From Butyriboletus loyo (taxonomy: Eukaryota; Basidiomycota; Agaricomycetes; Boletales; Boletaceae), in assembly GCA_038093515.1 (NCBI GenBank), contig JBBPSI010000006.1, positions 186,001 to 250,000 on the forward strand: a DNA stretch of 64,000 nucleotides. The letters are read 5' to 3'. The notes under the pieces are model-generated. The model was not told where the DNA came from, did no database searches, and was given only the letters and a program-made list of their open reading frames with translations. Numbering within the stretch: position 1 is the stretch's first letter; each line of letters starts with the position of its first letter. Made by a program: the position numbers and the translations under genes. Of the stretch, positions 47,939 to 62,200 are shown in pieces.

Positions 47939-50900
47939 TTATGACTGACCAGCAGATACCTCCTTGGTCGCCATGGCTTCCTCGATCGCATGACATTGTG
48001 ACAGGAGCTGTAATATGACAGCACGCCCACAAGCATTGCGGATGAATGGCGTCTGCGAGAGTTCGAATCAGCATTCCCAACATAGAGCGCTCCCCAGCAT
48101 AAAATGAAACTGACATTCAGCAGTTCCCCAGGACCAGGTCTCGCCGCTGATCCCCTCCCACAAAGTTTCAAAAAATCATGGAACGCGCGCGAATAATGTT
48201 CAGGATGTGTCAACGGAGGCCACTGCGAGCCAACATGCCGAGCAGTTTGGATAGTAGAAAATGACCCTTGAGTTGATGGGGAAACTGGCATAGAGAACGG
48301 AGGAACAGTCTCTGCGAGTTCCCAGATGGTCGCCCCGAGAGACCAGATGTCGACTTTCAGCGCATCGTAGGGACCACTGCGAAGGATGATCAGAAACGAT
48401 GCCAATAAAATAACCAAGAATACTTACGCTCTCATTTCAGGTGCCTGTACCCCAACGCAGACCAAGAGTCAGACCACGGATTCAACGATTTTCACGGTTT
48501 TGCTCACCTGCCAGTAAATGACCCCCACTGCCCCGTTCACGATAGGTGCGTTCCGGTTGGCGCGAATAGCGTTCGAAAAGTCCGCTACACGGGTGCAGCG
48601 ACACGAGATCAACACAAGCCCAATGAGTCATCACAACATTCCGACCACCCACCAAGTTTCACAACGCCAGCCGCGTTCACCAACAGATTATCGCTCCTGA
48701 CATCCCGATGGGCGATATGTTGCCTCTGGAGATAATCCAAACCATGTAGGATCTATTCGACACGCAGACGATGGTTCATTAATTCGCAGGCATTGACAAG
48801 CAAGTGAGAGGCACCCACGTCACTAGCGAATCTTCCGACTAGCCTCTCCTGCAAGGCGAGGCCCTCTGCCACCAAACCGATCACGTCCGCGAGCGATCGC
48901 TCCATGAGTTCCATCCGTATCCAAAGCGAGGTATCCACCGCGCTTGCAGACCCGGCATCTGCATCTCGAGCCGAACTTGAACCGACGTAGACGGCATCAA
49001 GCAGGAGCAAATGCTCATGGTCCAAATTCTTGAGTAGGGAGAGCTCGTGTAACACGGAAATCAGCTTATTAGATACTGGCGAATCATCTGACAAAGAGGG
49101 CGAAGATGCAACGGGTGGTAGTGGTATCCGCTTGATAGCCACATGTGACGTGCCAGGCGGTATGGGCCTCTCGGCACTTCCTTGCTGTCCTTCGTGTGAT
49201 CGAGCATCCGCAAAGGTGGAAGCGACACGGGCAGCAAACACCGAACCACTTTCCCCCTCGGCGATCTCCACAAGGTCCGTGAAACAGGACGCCGGATTGC
49301 GAGATGTGGTGTAGGGGTGCAATTGCGCCAGAAGCGGGTGCGTAGATAGCGGTATCGATGCGTACGATTCCGACAAGGTTATCTCTGGAGGGTGCGAACG
49401 TGCCTCAGTTTCTTCTCCGCTCTCACTCTCGACATCGACGCCGCCAAAGGTATCCGTTGCTGAGCTGAGCATTCTCGCCTCTGCAGCCAAGCGGCCATTT
49501 GCCTTTGGCGCCGAAGAAAGGGGCATCCCGTTCACTCCCTTTGGTGTCGTCAACGACACGATCTCGCTCGTCGAGCTGGACGTCGTGTCTGAGCTCCCAT
49601 GTGAGGAGTGAGAACTGATAGGCGACGACGCTGTACCGCCCATTGCCTGTAACTGGGTGACACGCCCGAGGGATGTTGTTCTAAACCTCGACACACGGCG
49701 AGGCGTCGAATCCGTCTCCGTCTCAACAGGGGGTGGTGGAGGTGCTGGCCACTTTGACTGCGGGCCATCGCGCAGGAGTGACACCGAGGAGGTTTCAGAA
49801 ACCATGGAATCGTCAGGCGTTTCTTGTGTACGTGGTGACTCCCCGCCTATATCAGATTTGCCGTACGTCAAGGTCTGGGACTCAATGGCCGCGGTAGAAA
49901 CAACGCTTTCCCGCCTTGAAGCTAATGAGACAGCATCGGAATCGACGACACTCGCAACTGCTGTCCGAACAACCTCGCTCTTAGCTGTTGCTATCGTTGC
50001 AGGCGTTACCGTGACCGTTGACAAGTCTGAATCGCGGCCACCCGGATTAGCACGCATAGGATGAAGGGTCTGAGACGAGTTGGGGCGGGAATGCGGTGCC
50101 GATGTGTGGGATGCAGCGGAGTCGTGCTTGAGGACCCTTTCAGGAGAAGGAACTGGGGGCAACTGTGGCCGAGGAGAGGGAGGCTGGAGATTAGGTTGAG
50201 ATGGTGCTCGTCTTAGGGGTGGTAATGGTAGTTTAGGTGGTGGGTGAAAAGGCTTTGGTGGCGCTGGACGGAGTTGGGCACGGATCTGCGATAGAGGAAT
50301 AGGGATTGGTAATGGTTGCGGTTTTGCGCCAAAAAGTGGGTTAACGGGAGATTTTCCGGATATGCCTGTTATAACGTTTGTTCTAGGAGTTGCGGAGGTA
50401 ATCGTAAGAGGGGGTACGAGGGGCGTAGGCTTGGGCTTGGGCTTGGGCGGAGGGGAGGGCGGAAGGCTGTCAATACTAGCTCTACGTGGCGATTTTGATG
50501 ACGGGGGAGACGCCAACGCAGGTGGATCAAGGTCCTTACCAAGGGAAACATCAGGAAGGAGTGGAACAACTGGCGACCCATCCGCTTCTTCTTTCACTTC
50601 CTCCCCAACCGTTGTGGTTGTGTCAACGTCTACGGCCTGTTCTCCTGCATCACCATCATGATCGTCCTCAGTCTCTTTTGCTTCGTCTTGTACTACTTGC
50701 ACTTGTTCAGCACCTTCTCCAATAGCGCTTATTGGTCCTCTAGCAATGGGTCCAAGCGTAAGATTCGCTCCAAAGGATACATCCGGCAGACTTGGCGCTG
50801 CTGCTTTCGGCGACAAAGAATTCAACGCTGTTGCTGAAGCGCTCCTACTCTCGCCAGTCATTGAGAAGGGTGACATTGGCCGAATGGTTGTCCTCCTCTC

Positions 50901-53434
50901 CTTTATCCCCGCGGCATCCCCGCCATTTGAGCGCATCAAAACGCTCGATCTCTTCCCTTTACCACCAATCACACTGAACAACGACTTGGACCAGTCCTCC
51001 AAGCTACTCTCCTGGTGGAAGGATATCCGAGGTGGGAGCGTTGCCAACTTAGTCATCCTCTTGTCAATCACCAACGGTGGTGTCGGAGATAACAACCTCG
51101 CTTGCTGTGTTCCATCCGTCTCCCCGTCTCCTCGGAGAACAGCGTTGTCACTGTAATAGGACGAAATATCCATAACTTCGTCGGCTGTCCGGGGAATGTC
51201 GTCAGTGGAGCCTACTGTGTTGTCACAATCTTCGGGCATGGATACTTTTTGAGCTTCCTGTCTTCTGTCGCGATTATTCACGCCCGAAGGCTCGCCCAGA
51301 ATCTCATGCGCGGGAACGGGTGGAATAGGTCTGTTGGGTGGGGGTGGGCCCCCCGAAACGCCAAACTCTTCTTTCTCTTTCTCCCGTACCCATTCTCCCT
51401 TCTTGGGCGAAACATAGGCGGGGGGAGGTTCAGTGTAGCTCTCTCCATCATAGAAATCTGATGACGCGTTCGCGACATGGTATGTTCTCCTGGGTGGCGT
51501 CCGCAGTGGTGCTGACAGCGGTCCTGGTCGCAGGTTTGTACCGGCAGGGGAGTGAGAAGGCGACGAAGAGGTAGAATGACTAGAGTGGGTGTATCCACGC
51601 GGAGGAGTAGGTATGGGGAGAGAGATGGAGTGGGAGAGCGGAGATGGTGCACGGGAAGTCGGGGGCGGAAATGAAACACATCCAGCATCAGATTGGGCAC
51701 GTTGTATCTGGATCTGTGGAAAGGCGGGTGTTCGCGGTGTCTGTTGTCCCTAAATGAGACATGTAAACATCGCGATCGAGATTCAAAATCATAGTAAAAG
51801 AGACAATTACCTGCGACATCCTTGAAGTATGAGTCTGGTGTGAAGAAGTACTTGATGTGTCGAAAGGATAGGGCTCGATCAAAGTTTCGTCCCCCATCCC
51901 TTGGTCCCCACCCTCATCTGGGCCGTCCCCGTCCACAAATACATATTGTTCCGATTCCTCACCTGTTGCACGCTCGCCCCCTCTTGAGCCACCGACACCC
52001 TCTTTCGTGCTTGCCGAATCATTCGCCAGCGAATTCTTAATGTCACTTACAAACAACTTCATCGAGAAAGACGATGCTCTTGGTGAAGGTGCCGGACTCG
52101 TGCCCCTAGTGGAGCTAGGAGGACCGCCACCGGTGCTAGTCGCAACAGAATACATTGAAGGTGGATGGATGCTGAGAGCCTCTCGTCCTCTTGCTAGACT
52201 CGTAGAGCGTAAAGCGGGTTCCAACAGAGTAGTAGAAGATGAGGCGGAAGGCGTCGAAGGCGTCACGGTTAATGCGCGAGGGGATGCAGACCGTTTGGTA
52301 GAGTAAGCGGTATTTGAGTTGACTGGTTTGGTATTTGAGATGATGGCAGTTGCTGCTGCTCGGCGGCGGGCATAAATCGTTGCAATCTCTTCCTCGTCGA
52401 ACCCTACTTGTGCTAGGGCAGCAGACCAGGACGGTGGAAGACCGATATACCTGTTTGGACGCGATATCGAGTCAATATCGGGAGGTAGATTACATACAGA
52501 GTGCATGTATGCGCGAGAACGAAACGTTAGCACTCACCCTTCGTCAACATGTATGTGATGCTATGCAATATGCAAAGTAAGACACGGCGATTATCGCAAT
52601 CGGAAGGATGCTCACCTGGAAATTCCAAGGTAATGATATTCCCTCATCTCCCTCCGCATTCCCTGGTGCATCCTCTTGTTCACTGACACTCGCACTCCTT
52701 CCGACACTCTCGGATGCGCTGGCAGTATCTGAGAGATCCTTCCTGGATCTGTTCATCTTCGCCAGGTTGGCAAGCTTGAAGACGCTCTTTTTGGGTTTCA
52801 CGCCAGCGACGCTTGCCTGGCTCATGGTGTAGGAACTTGAATTAGCATCACTCAAAGTGTACAGGCCAAGGTTGGTGCTAGGATTGGGGCTGGCGTTTGA
52901 ACAGGAGCCACTCGAGTCGGTGCTTCCGTCCAAGGAAGGACCTCCCCAGTGGTCCCCTCCACTCCGACCAAAGGACCTGAGAGAACCCCCAGATGCAGAA
53001 GGAGCAGGCGAAGCTGCCGCCGCCCTTCCGTTGGCACTTGTCAGAGCGTTGTTTGAGCGTTTTCTAAACTCGAGGGAGGCACTTGGCATAGGAGGATAGG
53101 GCGTGGAAGGCGTGGCGGGCCCCGAGTTTGATTCTGGGCTGAGAGCAACGGAGAGTGATGTAGCTGAACGGCTAAAGAAGGATTTTTTGTATAATGCAGA
53201 GGGAAGAGGATATAGGGAGGGGTTGGGGGAGGAGGCTTTGCTTGAATCCTTGGGCGGCAGAGGTGGTACGGCGTCTGCAGCGCTCGGCGATCGCATCAGC
53301 TGCTGAGGAAGAAAATGGATCAGGGACACACCAAGCGAACCGGAAGTAGAACCAGGCTTGAGCTTGAAAATATTGAGGCTGGAGAAACGAGAGGACGGTT
53401 TAGCACCGTTTTGGGTAGGGTTGAGGTATGGCAT
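47939..53434 (-). CDS. PAK/Ste20-like kinase with CRIB domain and altered catalytic motifs
   Basis: Nine exons join in phase: 52616-53434, 52538-52560, 51811-52450, 48819-51749, 48653-48752, 48508-48584, 48428-48444, 48115-48376 and 47939-48052, giving 1,660 residues. A Cdc42/Rac-binding CRIB motif spans the first two introns at about residues 265-290 (ISLPWNFQ, then HHIHVDEGYIGLPPSW). A disordered Ser/Pro-rich region of about 1,000 residues follows. The C-terminal kinase domain shows a glycine loop (EGESGSVFA), the lysine in HVAIKRIPL, then HIAHRDVRSDNLLVN, LADFSNAIRANRN, WQAPEMRAGPY and LKVDIWSLGATIWEL. PAK kinases signal downstream of Cdc42/Rac in polarity and mating. Two key motifs are changed: HRDIK is HRDVR and DFG is DFS, so activity is uncertain. 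The APE motif and the aspartates of HRD and DFS are kept. The length far exceeds typical Ste20/Cla4 proteins. Confidence 0.85.
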
Positions 53435-53781
53435 TGTAGTCTGGTGGAATCGTTTTTAGGACGACTGTGTAGTGGTGGAGTGCGATACGAACCGCGAGCC
53501 GTCACGGGAATAGCATGTACTTTGAAGTTTGTGCTGGAAGTGTGAAACGAACGGGGGAGTGAGAGTGAGCGTAGGTTGGGATACAAATCGAGACGACTAA
53601 GAAAACGACGCGTCCATGAACTATCCGCGGGACAGATGGGGCGAACAGTGCTGCAGAAGAAATCCAAAACCCGCTACGAATTACCCCCGCACATTCCCCG
53701 CCAGCTCCCAGTCCGTCCAATTACCCTCTCGGACGCTCAAGCTCATGTAAATCACCCAAGGCCAGCGCTGCGAAACGCGTT
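53435..53781. promoter_or_regulatory. Upstream region of the PAK-like kinase gene
   Basis: About 350 bp between the kinase start and the 3' part of the next minus-strand gene. It includes the kinase promoter or leader. No specific motif was identified. Confidence 0.35.
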
Positions 53782-55641
53782 TATTCACCAAAGTAGTCCT
53801 CTCCGTCGACCTCACCGTTGGTAGAATGTTTTGAATATTTCTCACAGATAATGACGTGTTCGATCGTAACGAATTTGGTCCACCCCGGGACTCCTATCAA
53901 TGCCAAAACCCACTCCATCTGTTGGTCGCGCATCCTTGTCCACCCGCCTCCATCCAACTGCTCGCAGACGCAAACGTCCATGCGCTCTCTCCCGACGCGT
54001 TACTCCGTGGCGTCATCTGGCAAGTCCGTACTGATGGTGAATCTCCACAAGCGCCCTTCACGCCCCCCTGTCTTGGCCGGGGGGAACTAGCGCTACGGGT
54101 AAAGCCCGACGAGGGCGGTAGCATCCTTTTGACAAAGTTACGTACAACCTGTCCGAGCCGTCCCCGTGCTTGTTGTTGGGAGATCTGAGGATGCAGGAGC
54201 GTGCGGGAAAGCCGAGATGGCCGAATGGGTGTCGTGGTGTTCGTATGTGACGCGTCGGCGTAAGACAACGTGGAAAAGTCGATAAGGTTGGAATCAGACT
54301 CTTGAGAATGAAGCGGTGAATGTAACGACGTCGGCGTGCAGAATTTCATTGCGTCACCGCGTTGATGGTTTCGCTTCGGGATGTCGCGGCCGTGCTGTCT
54401 CTTACTGGGTAATTGTCCACCATCGACCCCATCTCGTCGTGGGCAGCGCGGTGTCTGCTTCTCACCATTCGGTGATGTCGTTTTGGTCAGTGGAGAGCGT
54501 TCCCGAGTCTCGTCGACACGGAAACCCGCGTTCTTGGGAGGTGTTATGGGCAGAGGTACCCCTTGCAAACCCATCTCCACGACGGACCATTTGTCGCTAG
54601 AACAAAACAGTTTAAGCTAGGCGGTAGCACGTGAAGCAGGTTGGGTGGAAGGGGAACGCACGGTCGTTCGAACCACCCTGTTTTCTTTAATTCCATTCTG
54701 GCCAGACGGTCGAGGCGGTCCAACGGACTGCTAGTCAACAGCTGAGGCGACGAAATGAGACCATCATCCTGACAGAACAACTTGCGGGACACGAACCATT
54801 TTGGTGACATCATACATCCCATCGCACTACACAAGGTCTCATTGTTTGTCGCGTCCGAGAGACTACATACGCACCTCGCGAACAATCTTCTCCGGAGAGT
54901 TTCTAGGCTCGCGCGATTGATACCGTCTAGATGCGTACGGATACGAGCTTGCATGCTCCCATACACCGACGTCCCCCAACACAACCAGTTCCACATCTTC
55001 ATCGTAGCTCAAGTCAGACGACGAATCGTCCGATCCATATGTTGTATCTTGACACATACTCTCCTCGCTCGAAAGACTCTGCTGTCATTCAAGAGCACGA
55101 GTATGAGCGTTCAGAAACGAGGGCGAATCGAAAGACATGGACGAACTGTCAACAAGTGGTCCGACCTGACGACATTGACCACGAACAACAGTTCCTTGTC
55201 TGTCTCGTGCAAAGGCGGATTGTCGAACGCGTCGGCTACTCTTCCAAGCACATTGAGCGCGTCTTCAGAATCCCTACCGTCACTGGTTGCGTTCAGCGTA
55301 TCCATATGATGAGCGGATTTGCCAGCTGAAATTGAGCAAAGATCGGCGCTTGGGGATCGTGCTGGAAGTAGGATTGACGTCGTTGGCTGACGAGGAGAAC
55401 CTCATGTCTTTGACTCTTATGATGGCATGACGTGTCAGCCTCCATCGGCGGGAACATGATCTGTGTCCTCGTCAGCCACCACAGGGCTGTTCGGTACTTC
55501 GGCGACCAGCTCGTCGAAGGGGTCAATCCGTCGCTGACCTCCAGGGATAGTCATGAGACTAGGTGTTTGACGGCTATCTACAGCGGCTCGCTGCCAGTTT
55601 GCGATATACACCAGGTACTGGGCTGGCGAGCGTTCAAACAA
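53782..55641 (-). CDS. Unresolved multi-exon hypothetical gene
   Basis: Several minus-strand frames look coding and can be joined by plausible introns, but the full model is not fixed. One good junction: WFERP (exon ending just before a GTGCGT donor near 54657) joins DKWSVVEMGLQGVPLPITPP (acceptor near 54602). Another lies near 54890, joining RRRLFA to SAMGCMMSPKWFVSRKL. Upstream segments include RSPAQYLVYIANWQRAAVD (55570-55640) and DALNVLGRVADAF near 55240. A downstream segment, GVPGWTKFVTIEHVII (around 53870), may be the C terminus, ending at 53781-53783; an alternative frame ends at 53897. No family recognised. The 5' end may lie upstream of 55641. Confidence 0.35.
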
Positions 55642-56278
55642 TTCTGAGCTTACGAGTCAGTGTACGTAAGTAGGACTCCGGATACTGCCAAGTGGGAACA
55701 TTCACTGCGATGTGCAGGCTGTGGAATATATCAATCTAACTTCACAAGGTCCACTATCAAATAAATAATGCTCAAGACACGAAGGAATTGCCTCTGCTTG
55801 AACGACAACAGCATTAGCATAGTGATTCCGGTTATATAAGCAGCCTGCAAAACCGACCGCTACTCCTACCATTGGCACACTGCCGTTTATGGATATCACT
55901 GCTTGATATCATATGCATCGATATCCAGCTTGTTCCCCCGCTACATGACCAATGTAACAGGACGTGTTAGTCTATGTACGATTATAATATGTGTTTCGAC
56001 TGCTTATATGCACCTGATACCTTTTGCGTTTAGTGTCCAGTGCGTCACTGAATACAATGGATGGTCAACCAAGCCACTGTACAAATGAAATTTCGTCGTA
56101 GTAATTAGTGTATTTAGATACCCCCTTGCCTCCGAGTCAAACTTCAAAGACAGAAATATATTATGACATTTACAACAATACAACCAGGGACATCATCATC
56201 TACAAATCAAATCCAAGCCCTGGTTCAGCATCATCTTGTACTAGCGGTCTTCGACACTCTGGACAATAGTAACATCAA
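55642..56278. other. Gap before giant gene copy 2
   Basis: About 640 bp, AT-richer than its surroundings. It holds the 3' flank of giant gene copy 2 and possibly the start of the hypothetical gene to the left. Similarity to copy 1 continues a short way past the stop codon (56240-56278 against 36990-37022) and then ends. Confidence 0.4.
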
Positions 56279-59200
56279 TCACGCAACCATGACTCGAGGG
56301 ACAAGAATGAAACGCACCCCATCATGACCATAGAAATCGTCCTCAGAAAGTGGCCGTCCATCGAGAAGTTTCCCCATGTGTGTTGCTGCAAATGGCATCC
56401 CTTTCCTGCGAAGACCAATCAATGTCTTCACAGAAGCTATGGGCGAACGTTGAAACGTGTGCGCCGTCTGTAGATGCCTTGGCCGATTCTTCGGCGGAAT
56501 GAACCCGTCGGCTCCAACCCCAATGTCCTCCTCACCTTCCAAGTCCCTTGTGTACACGCAAAGGAAACGACACAAACGGATGTACGTCTTGTAGTCCTTC
56601 AGGTATAGCTGCCCAGCAAACACGTTCAACTGATCGATAAGAGGCCAAGGAGGAGTCCACCCGGTAGGGACAGTGGGGGTGCTGTACAACGCAAGGTCGT
56701 CGCATGGTTTCATGGACTTGGTGACGCGGGGTGTGTACACATGGAGTCGAACTTTGTCGCTCGACCTGATATCCGGGATCAAGTGGTTGGCTTCATAAGG
56801 GCTCAAAATAACGAGCACGTCGTTGCCATCCCTTTTCCCGGAAACAATCCACTGGACAGGGCGCAAGTATTCGTCTAACTGTCCTGATGAGTTGACCGTA
56901 TTCTGAAAGTCCGTTGTTGCCAACACAAATAGACTCCAAACGTGCGCCTCGTTGGTGGCTGCGAAAGTTGCATCGAGTGCCTCGAAAGCTGGACGAAAAG
57001 CGTTGGTATTTGTAGGAACGACACCTGTCAATACAAAGGTAGCGACATCTCGATGGAGTGAATGAGGCGCTGGGGACACTCTCGGCGGCAGTTCCACTTC
57101 TCGTTGCTGTTCACCTTCATGAATGACCTCTCGTTCTTGTTCTTCATCCATGCTCACATCGCGGAGTGACAAAACCCCGAGCTCGATGCAACGTTGACGA
57201 ATATTCCGAGTGGCCAACGAGGAAGCTTTGGAAGTGTTGTGGCACCAATAGAGATTTTCCAACCTCTTGGCTCCAGGCTGGAGCCACTTTTTCGAAAGCG
57301 ACTTCGAGAACAGCCAGTTGCTGCCAAAGCTGGTCCAAGCGGCATATCGGGATGTATGATCCATCCCTTGTTGTGCCCAATGAGATGCCCACCGCTGAAT
57401 ATCGTCGAATGTCTCACGTATAGCCCAGTGTAGGATATCCATCGTGTTGATGACGTCCAAAGGACCTTTGCCAGCCACGGAGCGAATACGCCGGTCAACT
57501 TCGAGAGGTGCGAAAAATATGATAGAATGTCCCTGACCGAGCTTCCGCATCCGCATGCAACCTACGAGCGACAATCAGTGAGGTTGGTGGAATGAACAGG
57601 CGAAAACTGTACATACCTTGAGCCAAACGATCCTTGGTGACTTTCGGGCCCAGCGTGACCGCAGCGCGGAATCCGCTTGGAAACTTGATGTCGGTACCAC
57701 GTGTATGAGCATCATCGAGGTATACGATACATTTGTCCAACTGCTGCGCGAATGATGACGATATCAGAAGTTGTGTACCTCCGTCCCTTGTCCGCACTGT
57801 CAACTCGTCATCTTCATTGAAATAAATGGCGGCAGATGCATCTTTCTTGATGTTTAGCCATACTTCGGCCAGTTCATGGTTTTTAAGATCGAGCATTTGA
57901 GCACCGACGTCCAGTAGGACGCGGATCTCGGGCTCCTGGGAAACCAGGATCTTGAGGAACTCGCGTGCGGTTCGCCGCTCGCCGTTCGCTTTGGTCATGC
58001 ACATATAGTGCTTGTTCTCCGACTGTAGAAGATATGATAAAACCTTCGCATTTACCCCTCGCTGATGATCGGGGTCGCGTTGCGTGATGTGCAAGGGTAG
58101 CAGATATTGACCGTCATTCGTTCCCGAAAATCCTAATGCATGGTTGAGCCAACGAGCTCGGCAATCGAATGAGGTTATCGTTATCTCGACTTACCGGTCA
58201 ATACACATTTTTTCTTCTCTGCCAAATCCCAACCTGAACACGACAGCTTTGAAGGAAATTCTTTGGCTTCTCTCGGGAACACGACACTCGAAAGGTAGAA
58301 ATTGACTGTTGCCCGATTGCGCGAGAACAGAGGGACTAGGAACTCCTTCCATTGTTCCGATGACTTGACGTTGACAGCGCTTACGGCCCGCAGATTTTCT
58401 GGCACAGCAGGGCAATCTCGAACCCAGAGACCGTAATCCAAGGATGGGTCATCTTGTTTGAGCAAATTTTCAAAAGAAACCCTCAGCTGTTCATCACTGA
58501 GACCACTATAGTAGTAAGATAGGCAGGTAAGGATGAGGGCAACGTCCGGATGTCCAAACTCGGCCCTTTGTGCTGGGATGTCTTTTGCTCTATACGGGAT
58601 GGCAAGCATGGTACGCGTTGGGACAAGGCCGTAGTCCACCCGCCACCGTCGATCTCTGAAAGCAAACACAAGAATGTTGGTGGCCAGGAGGCCGCGCAGC
58701 AGGAGCAGACCACCCCACAGAGGAGTTTTCTGAGAGTACTCCTTTACCAACTGGAAATTCTCGGGAGGGACATCCGCGCGCGATATGAAACATTGAATTG
58801 CGTCCCTGAGGTCCGAACGGAGCTGTCCAAAGCTGAAGTTTGGAAGCAGGCCATCGATGACGTCTTGCACTATCCATGAAATTAACTCTTGTCCAGCGTC
58901 TGCGTGCAGGATACGAAGGTGGGGGAATGATCCGGACAGACCGCGCTCATACTCTACTCCAAGCGGGAAACGGTCTCTAAGGGAAGACGCATGTTTGCTC
59001 ACGAGGCCGAGAACTTGTTGGGTGGTGGTCCATCGATCAGGGAAGCCTTCCATGTGTTACTGATGACCGATGGTGTATACCAACTGATTCCGAACGTGAA
59101 GAATTTCGTCGCTCTCGTCCAAAATATCTCGTGAATTAGAACGGAGCCACCTCTGAAGCTTCAGTAACAGATTTGCCAGTTGACGGTTTTCTGCCTGAGA

Positions 59201-62200
59201 CAGTTGCTTCTCCACGCTCACCAGCCTGAGCGACAAGACATGGTCCGGCTGGACGACCAGAATCCCGCGCTCCTGCATGCATTCCACCATAAGGTCACGG
59301 AGGGCAACCACTTTGCCATGACCAACTTCGAGGGAACGGGAGAATGGGATGAAGTATATTCGTCTATTGACAAGTCCACCGAGACGATCTGCGAGAAGAT
59401 GGAACATCTGCGCCGTCAATGCGTTCGGGACAATGACGCGGACGAGTTGGTCACCATCAGCGAGCACAGCAACAACGATAGGGACGATCACGGATGACTT
59501 CCCCTCGCCCATATTGAGTTGCATGGCCGTATTGTTGCCCGAGCGTGGAGTTATCATCTCCCGGGAAACGTCAGCTTGGACGCGACGGATCAAAAAGTTG
59601 CCTTGCAGCTAGGACGTGGCATCAGCTGGTATATTCATCCATGACACGGGAAACACACCTGAATTAGCAGCCAGTCTGGATTCGACTCGGCGTTCCAACC
59701 ATCACATCCTTCATTCTGCAGTTCCCTGCGGAGCTCTTCGTGAAGGTTGTCGATGTGTAGTCGAAGCAATCTGCGAGCACGCTGTAGCTCCAGCGCGTGT
59801 AGCGTTAACCCTATGAGACATCTCTTCCACTCGTCAGAGAGTACAATTGGTGAATTAGACGCGAGGGACCGAAAAAGTGCATGTGGGGTGATGCGTGGCC
59901 ATTGGCCGGACTGCTCTAGAGCCTGTTCACTCTCAGTTCTCGGGCCCAGATGCTGCTTGAGCCGGTGAAGTGTTTCGATGTAGCTGGCTCTGCACCGATG
60001 ATAGTGTGCCAGGAGTGTCTCGACAGTAGGTACCTTTGTCGTCCCGTGAGCTGCAAGGGACATCTCACTTTCAAAGCAATCTGCACTAGCGCGAAGGGCC
60101 GAAAGGTATTGTCGCTGGAATTGATTGACTGCGTTCGTATCAGCTTTCGCAATTAGTTGATGTAACATGGTGGGACCAGAGAGTGGCGCATTCTCAACGT
60201 CGGAAGTCTGTCGAGGCAATCTATCCCGTGCTTCTAATGAAGGTGCATGTTTGGCGAATAGCTGGTCTACCGTGAATGGCCACGGGGTGCAAGATGGGAT
60301 GCTTTTCGAGGGACGGAATGAGTAAGTGGGGGATGGCATTCGGAAGACCTGGCGGTGTAAGTTGTCCAAAATCTTCTGAACACGAACGAGGTGCTCTTTG
60401 AGCTTGATATTGCGACAACAGCTGGAGAAGTGGCTCTGAACATCGGATGTCAAATCTGCCACATCATATGAATTGGGGTTGAGCAAGCACCGCGGGGGAG
60501 TCTCGCATGGCCAAGCGTCCAACCACCGTTTGACTGCTGCATCGGTGTCTGAGTCTCGTCTCTTGTTATACATATCGAGCCGACGTGTTCGTAAATTCGA
60601 GGGACTTTCGTCGGTTTTCGCAGGATGTCTGCTTTCAGGACTATAATCGAAGGTGTGGGCACGGTGGGAAACATAAATGTGCAGGATGGTCGAGGAGGGA
60701 CTATATCCGTCTGAAGGTTTGTAAGAATCATAATCTGGTGGATCCTCCAAATGAAACCGTGAATCTGCCGCAAAGGCTACGAACACGGGGGCTAAATCGC
60801 CAAGTTTCGATGAGGCATACGCCATCGCGGGCAGTGAGAAGAGTAAATGGAACCATTTTCTTTCATCACTTCCTCGCAGGTGATTGTATGCCTGGAGCCA
60901 AATCTGTGGAAGATCTGGAGCCAACCACGATTTGTCATATCGGAGAGATAAAGTAGCATCCTCGGACATAGTTCCCGTCCATGATTGCACCATGCCCAGT
61001 ATATCCTTCCGAATCGCTGAATTAGTAGTCCGGCGGTGAACGACAGCCGCTGCGATACAAGCGCGATGCTCTCCCGAACGAGCCTTCACTCGGTCTCTGG
61101 CGGAGTACCAAACATTGAAGCCTGCCCCGGAAGGCTGCGCAGAAAGCTCGGGTGGAAATAGATACGCAGCTCGTCGCGCACTGCGGTCTAGTAGGCTATC
61201 GTCACCCGACGGAAATCCCTGGAACAAAGTGCTCGACCGGATCTCGTGGAATAATTGCACTCTTTCGTAGTGCTCCTTGATCGCTTTGGAAACGAGGTAC
61301 AAGTCGGGATGCTGAGAATTGACCGGAAGATTGACCCACTTCACCTGCATACACCTGAAATGTGTGGGGTACCATGTGCGTGAAGGGCATATGGATGCAA
61401 TCAAGCCCAGGAGCTTCGCGTCGCGAGTGCCGGACCTCATTATGGACCAGCAGCTAGCTGACCGGAGTAGAGACAGCGCTTCCTCTGTGCCCGACCTGCC
61501 TGTCAACGGATCGGTGCTACACCCGCTGGTCAGAGCATGCAGGTAAGCACAGTACAGCTTGTTCGTCAAGCTAACATTTCCTGTCAAGTAGCCCAGGTCG
61601 ACATCGATCCTATAGGTCTGGTACGTGACCTGCTGAAGGGCAGGACCCCGGGTATCGATCTCGACGCGAACGTGATAACCATCCATCTGGAAAGAAACCG
61701 CGCCCTCCGGGATCAGGACACATCGTGGGATAAGTTCTTCGGCGTTGACGTCTCCTCTGAGCTTTGGCCGAAGCACAAGCCGATTGACCAAACCAAACAG
61801 AGTCCCAATGGATTGGTTCTCGTCATAAACCATGCCCGGGATGTTGCGACATTGGAGATCCCCATCCTTCTCAATGTAAAAGGATAAGTGATAGCGGGGT
61901 AGAGCGACAGAGAGTTGCCATGATGACGAATGCTGGTTGGAGTCAATTGGGGACACGGTGACAATGAGATTCTGTGGGGTATCGAGTGGCTCCAAGAGAC
62001 TCGATACCATGGCCCAGGATGGGCTTCGGATGTCTATGAGGAGCTCACGGCCTCTGCGCATGCGATATTGCCCATCAATACAATCCATTATCCAGTTCTC
62101 CGACGAACCCTCCCAAAGGCTATCGAGAGGGCGAATCTCCAAGCTGGATGTAGAAAGGTTTAACCAATGAGCGTGTCCATCAATCAATACATCTGGAAAG

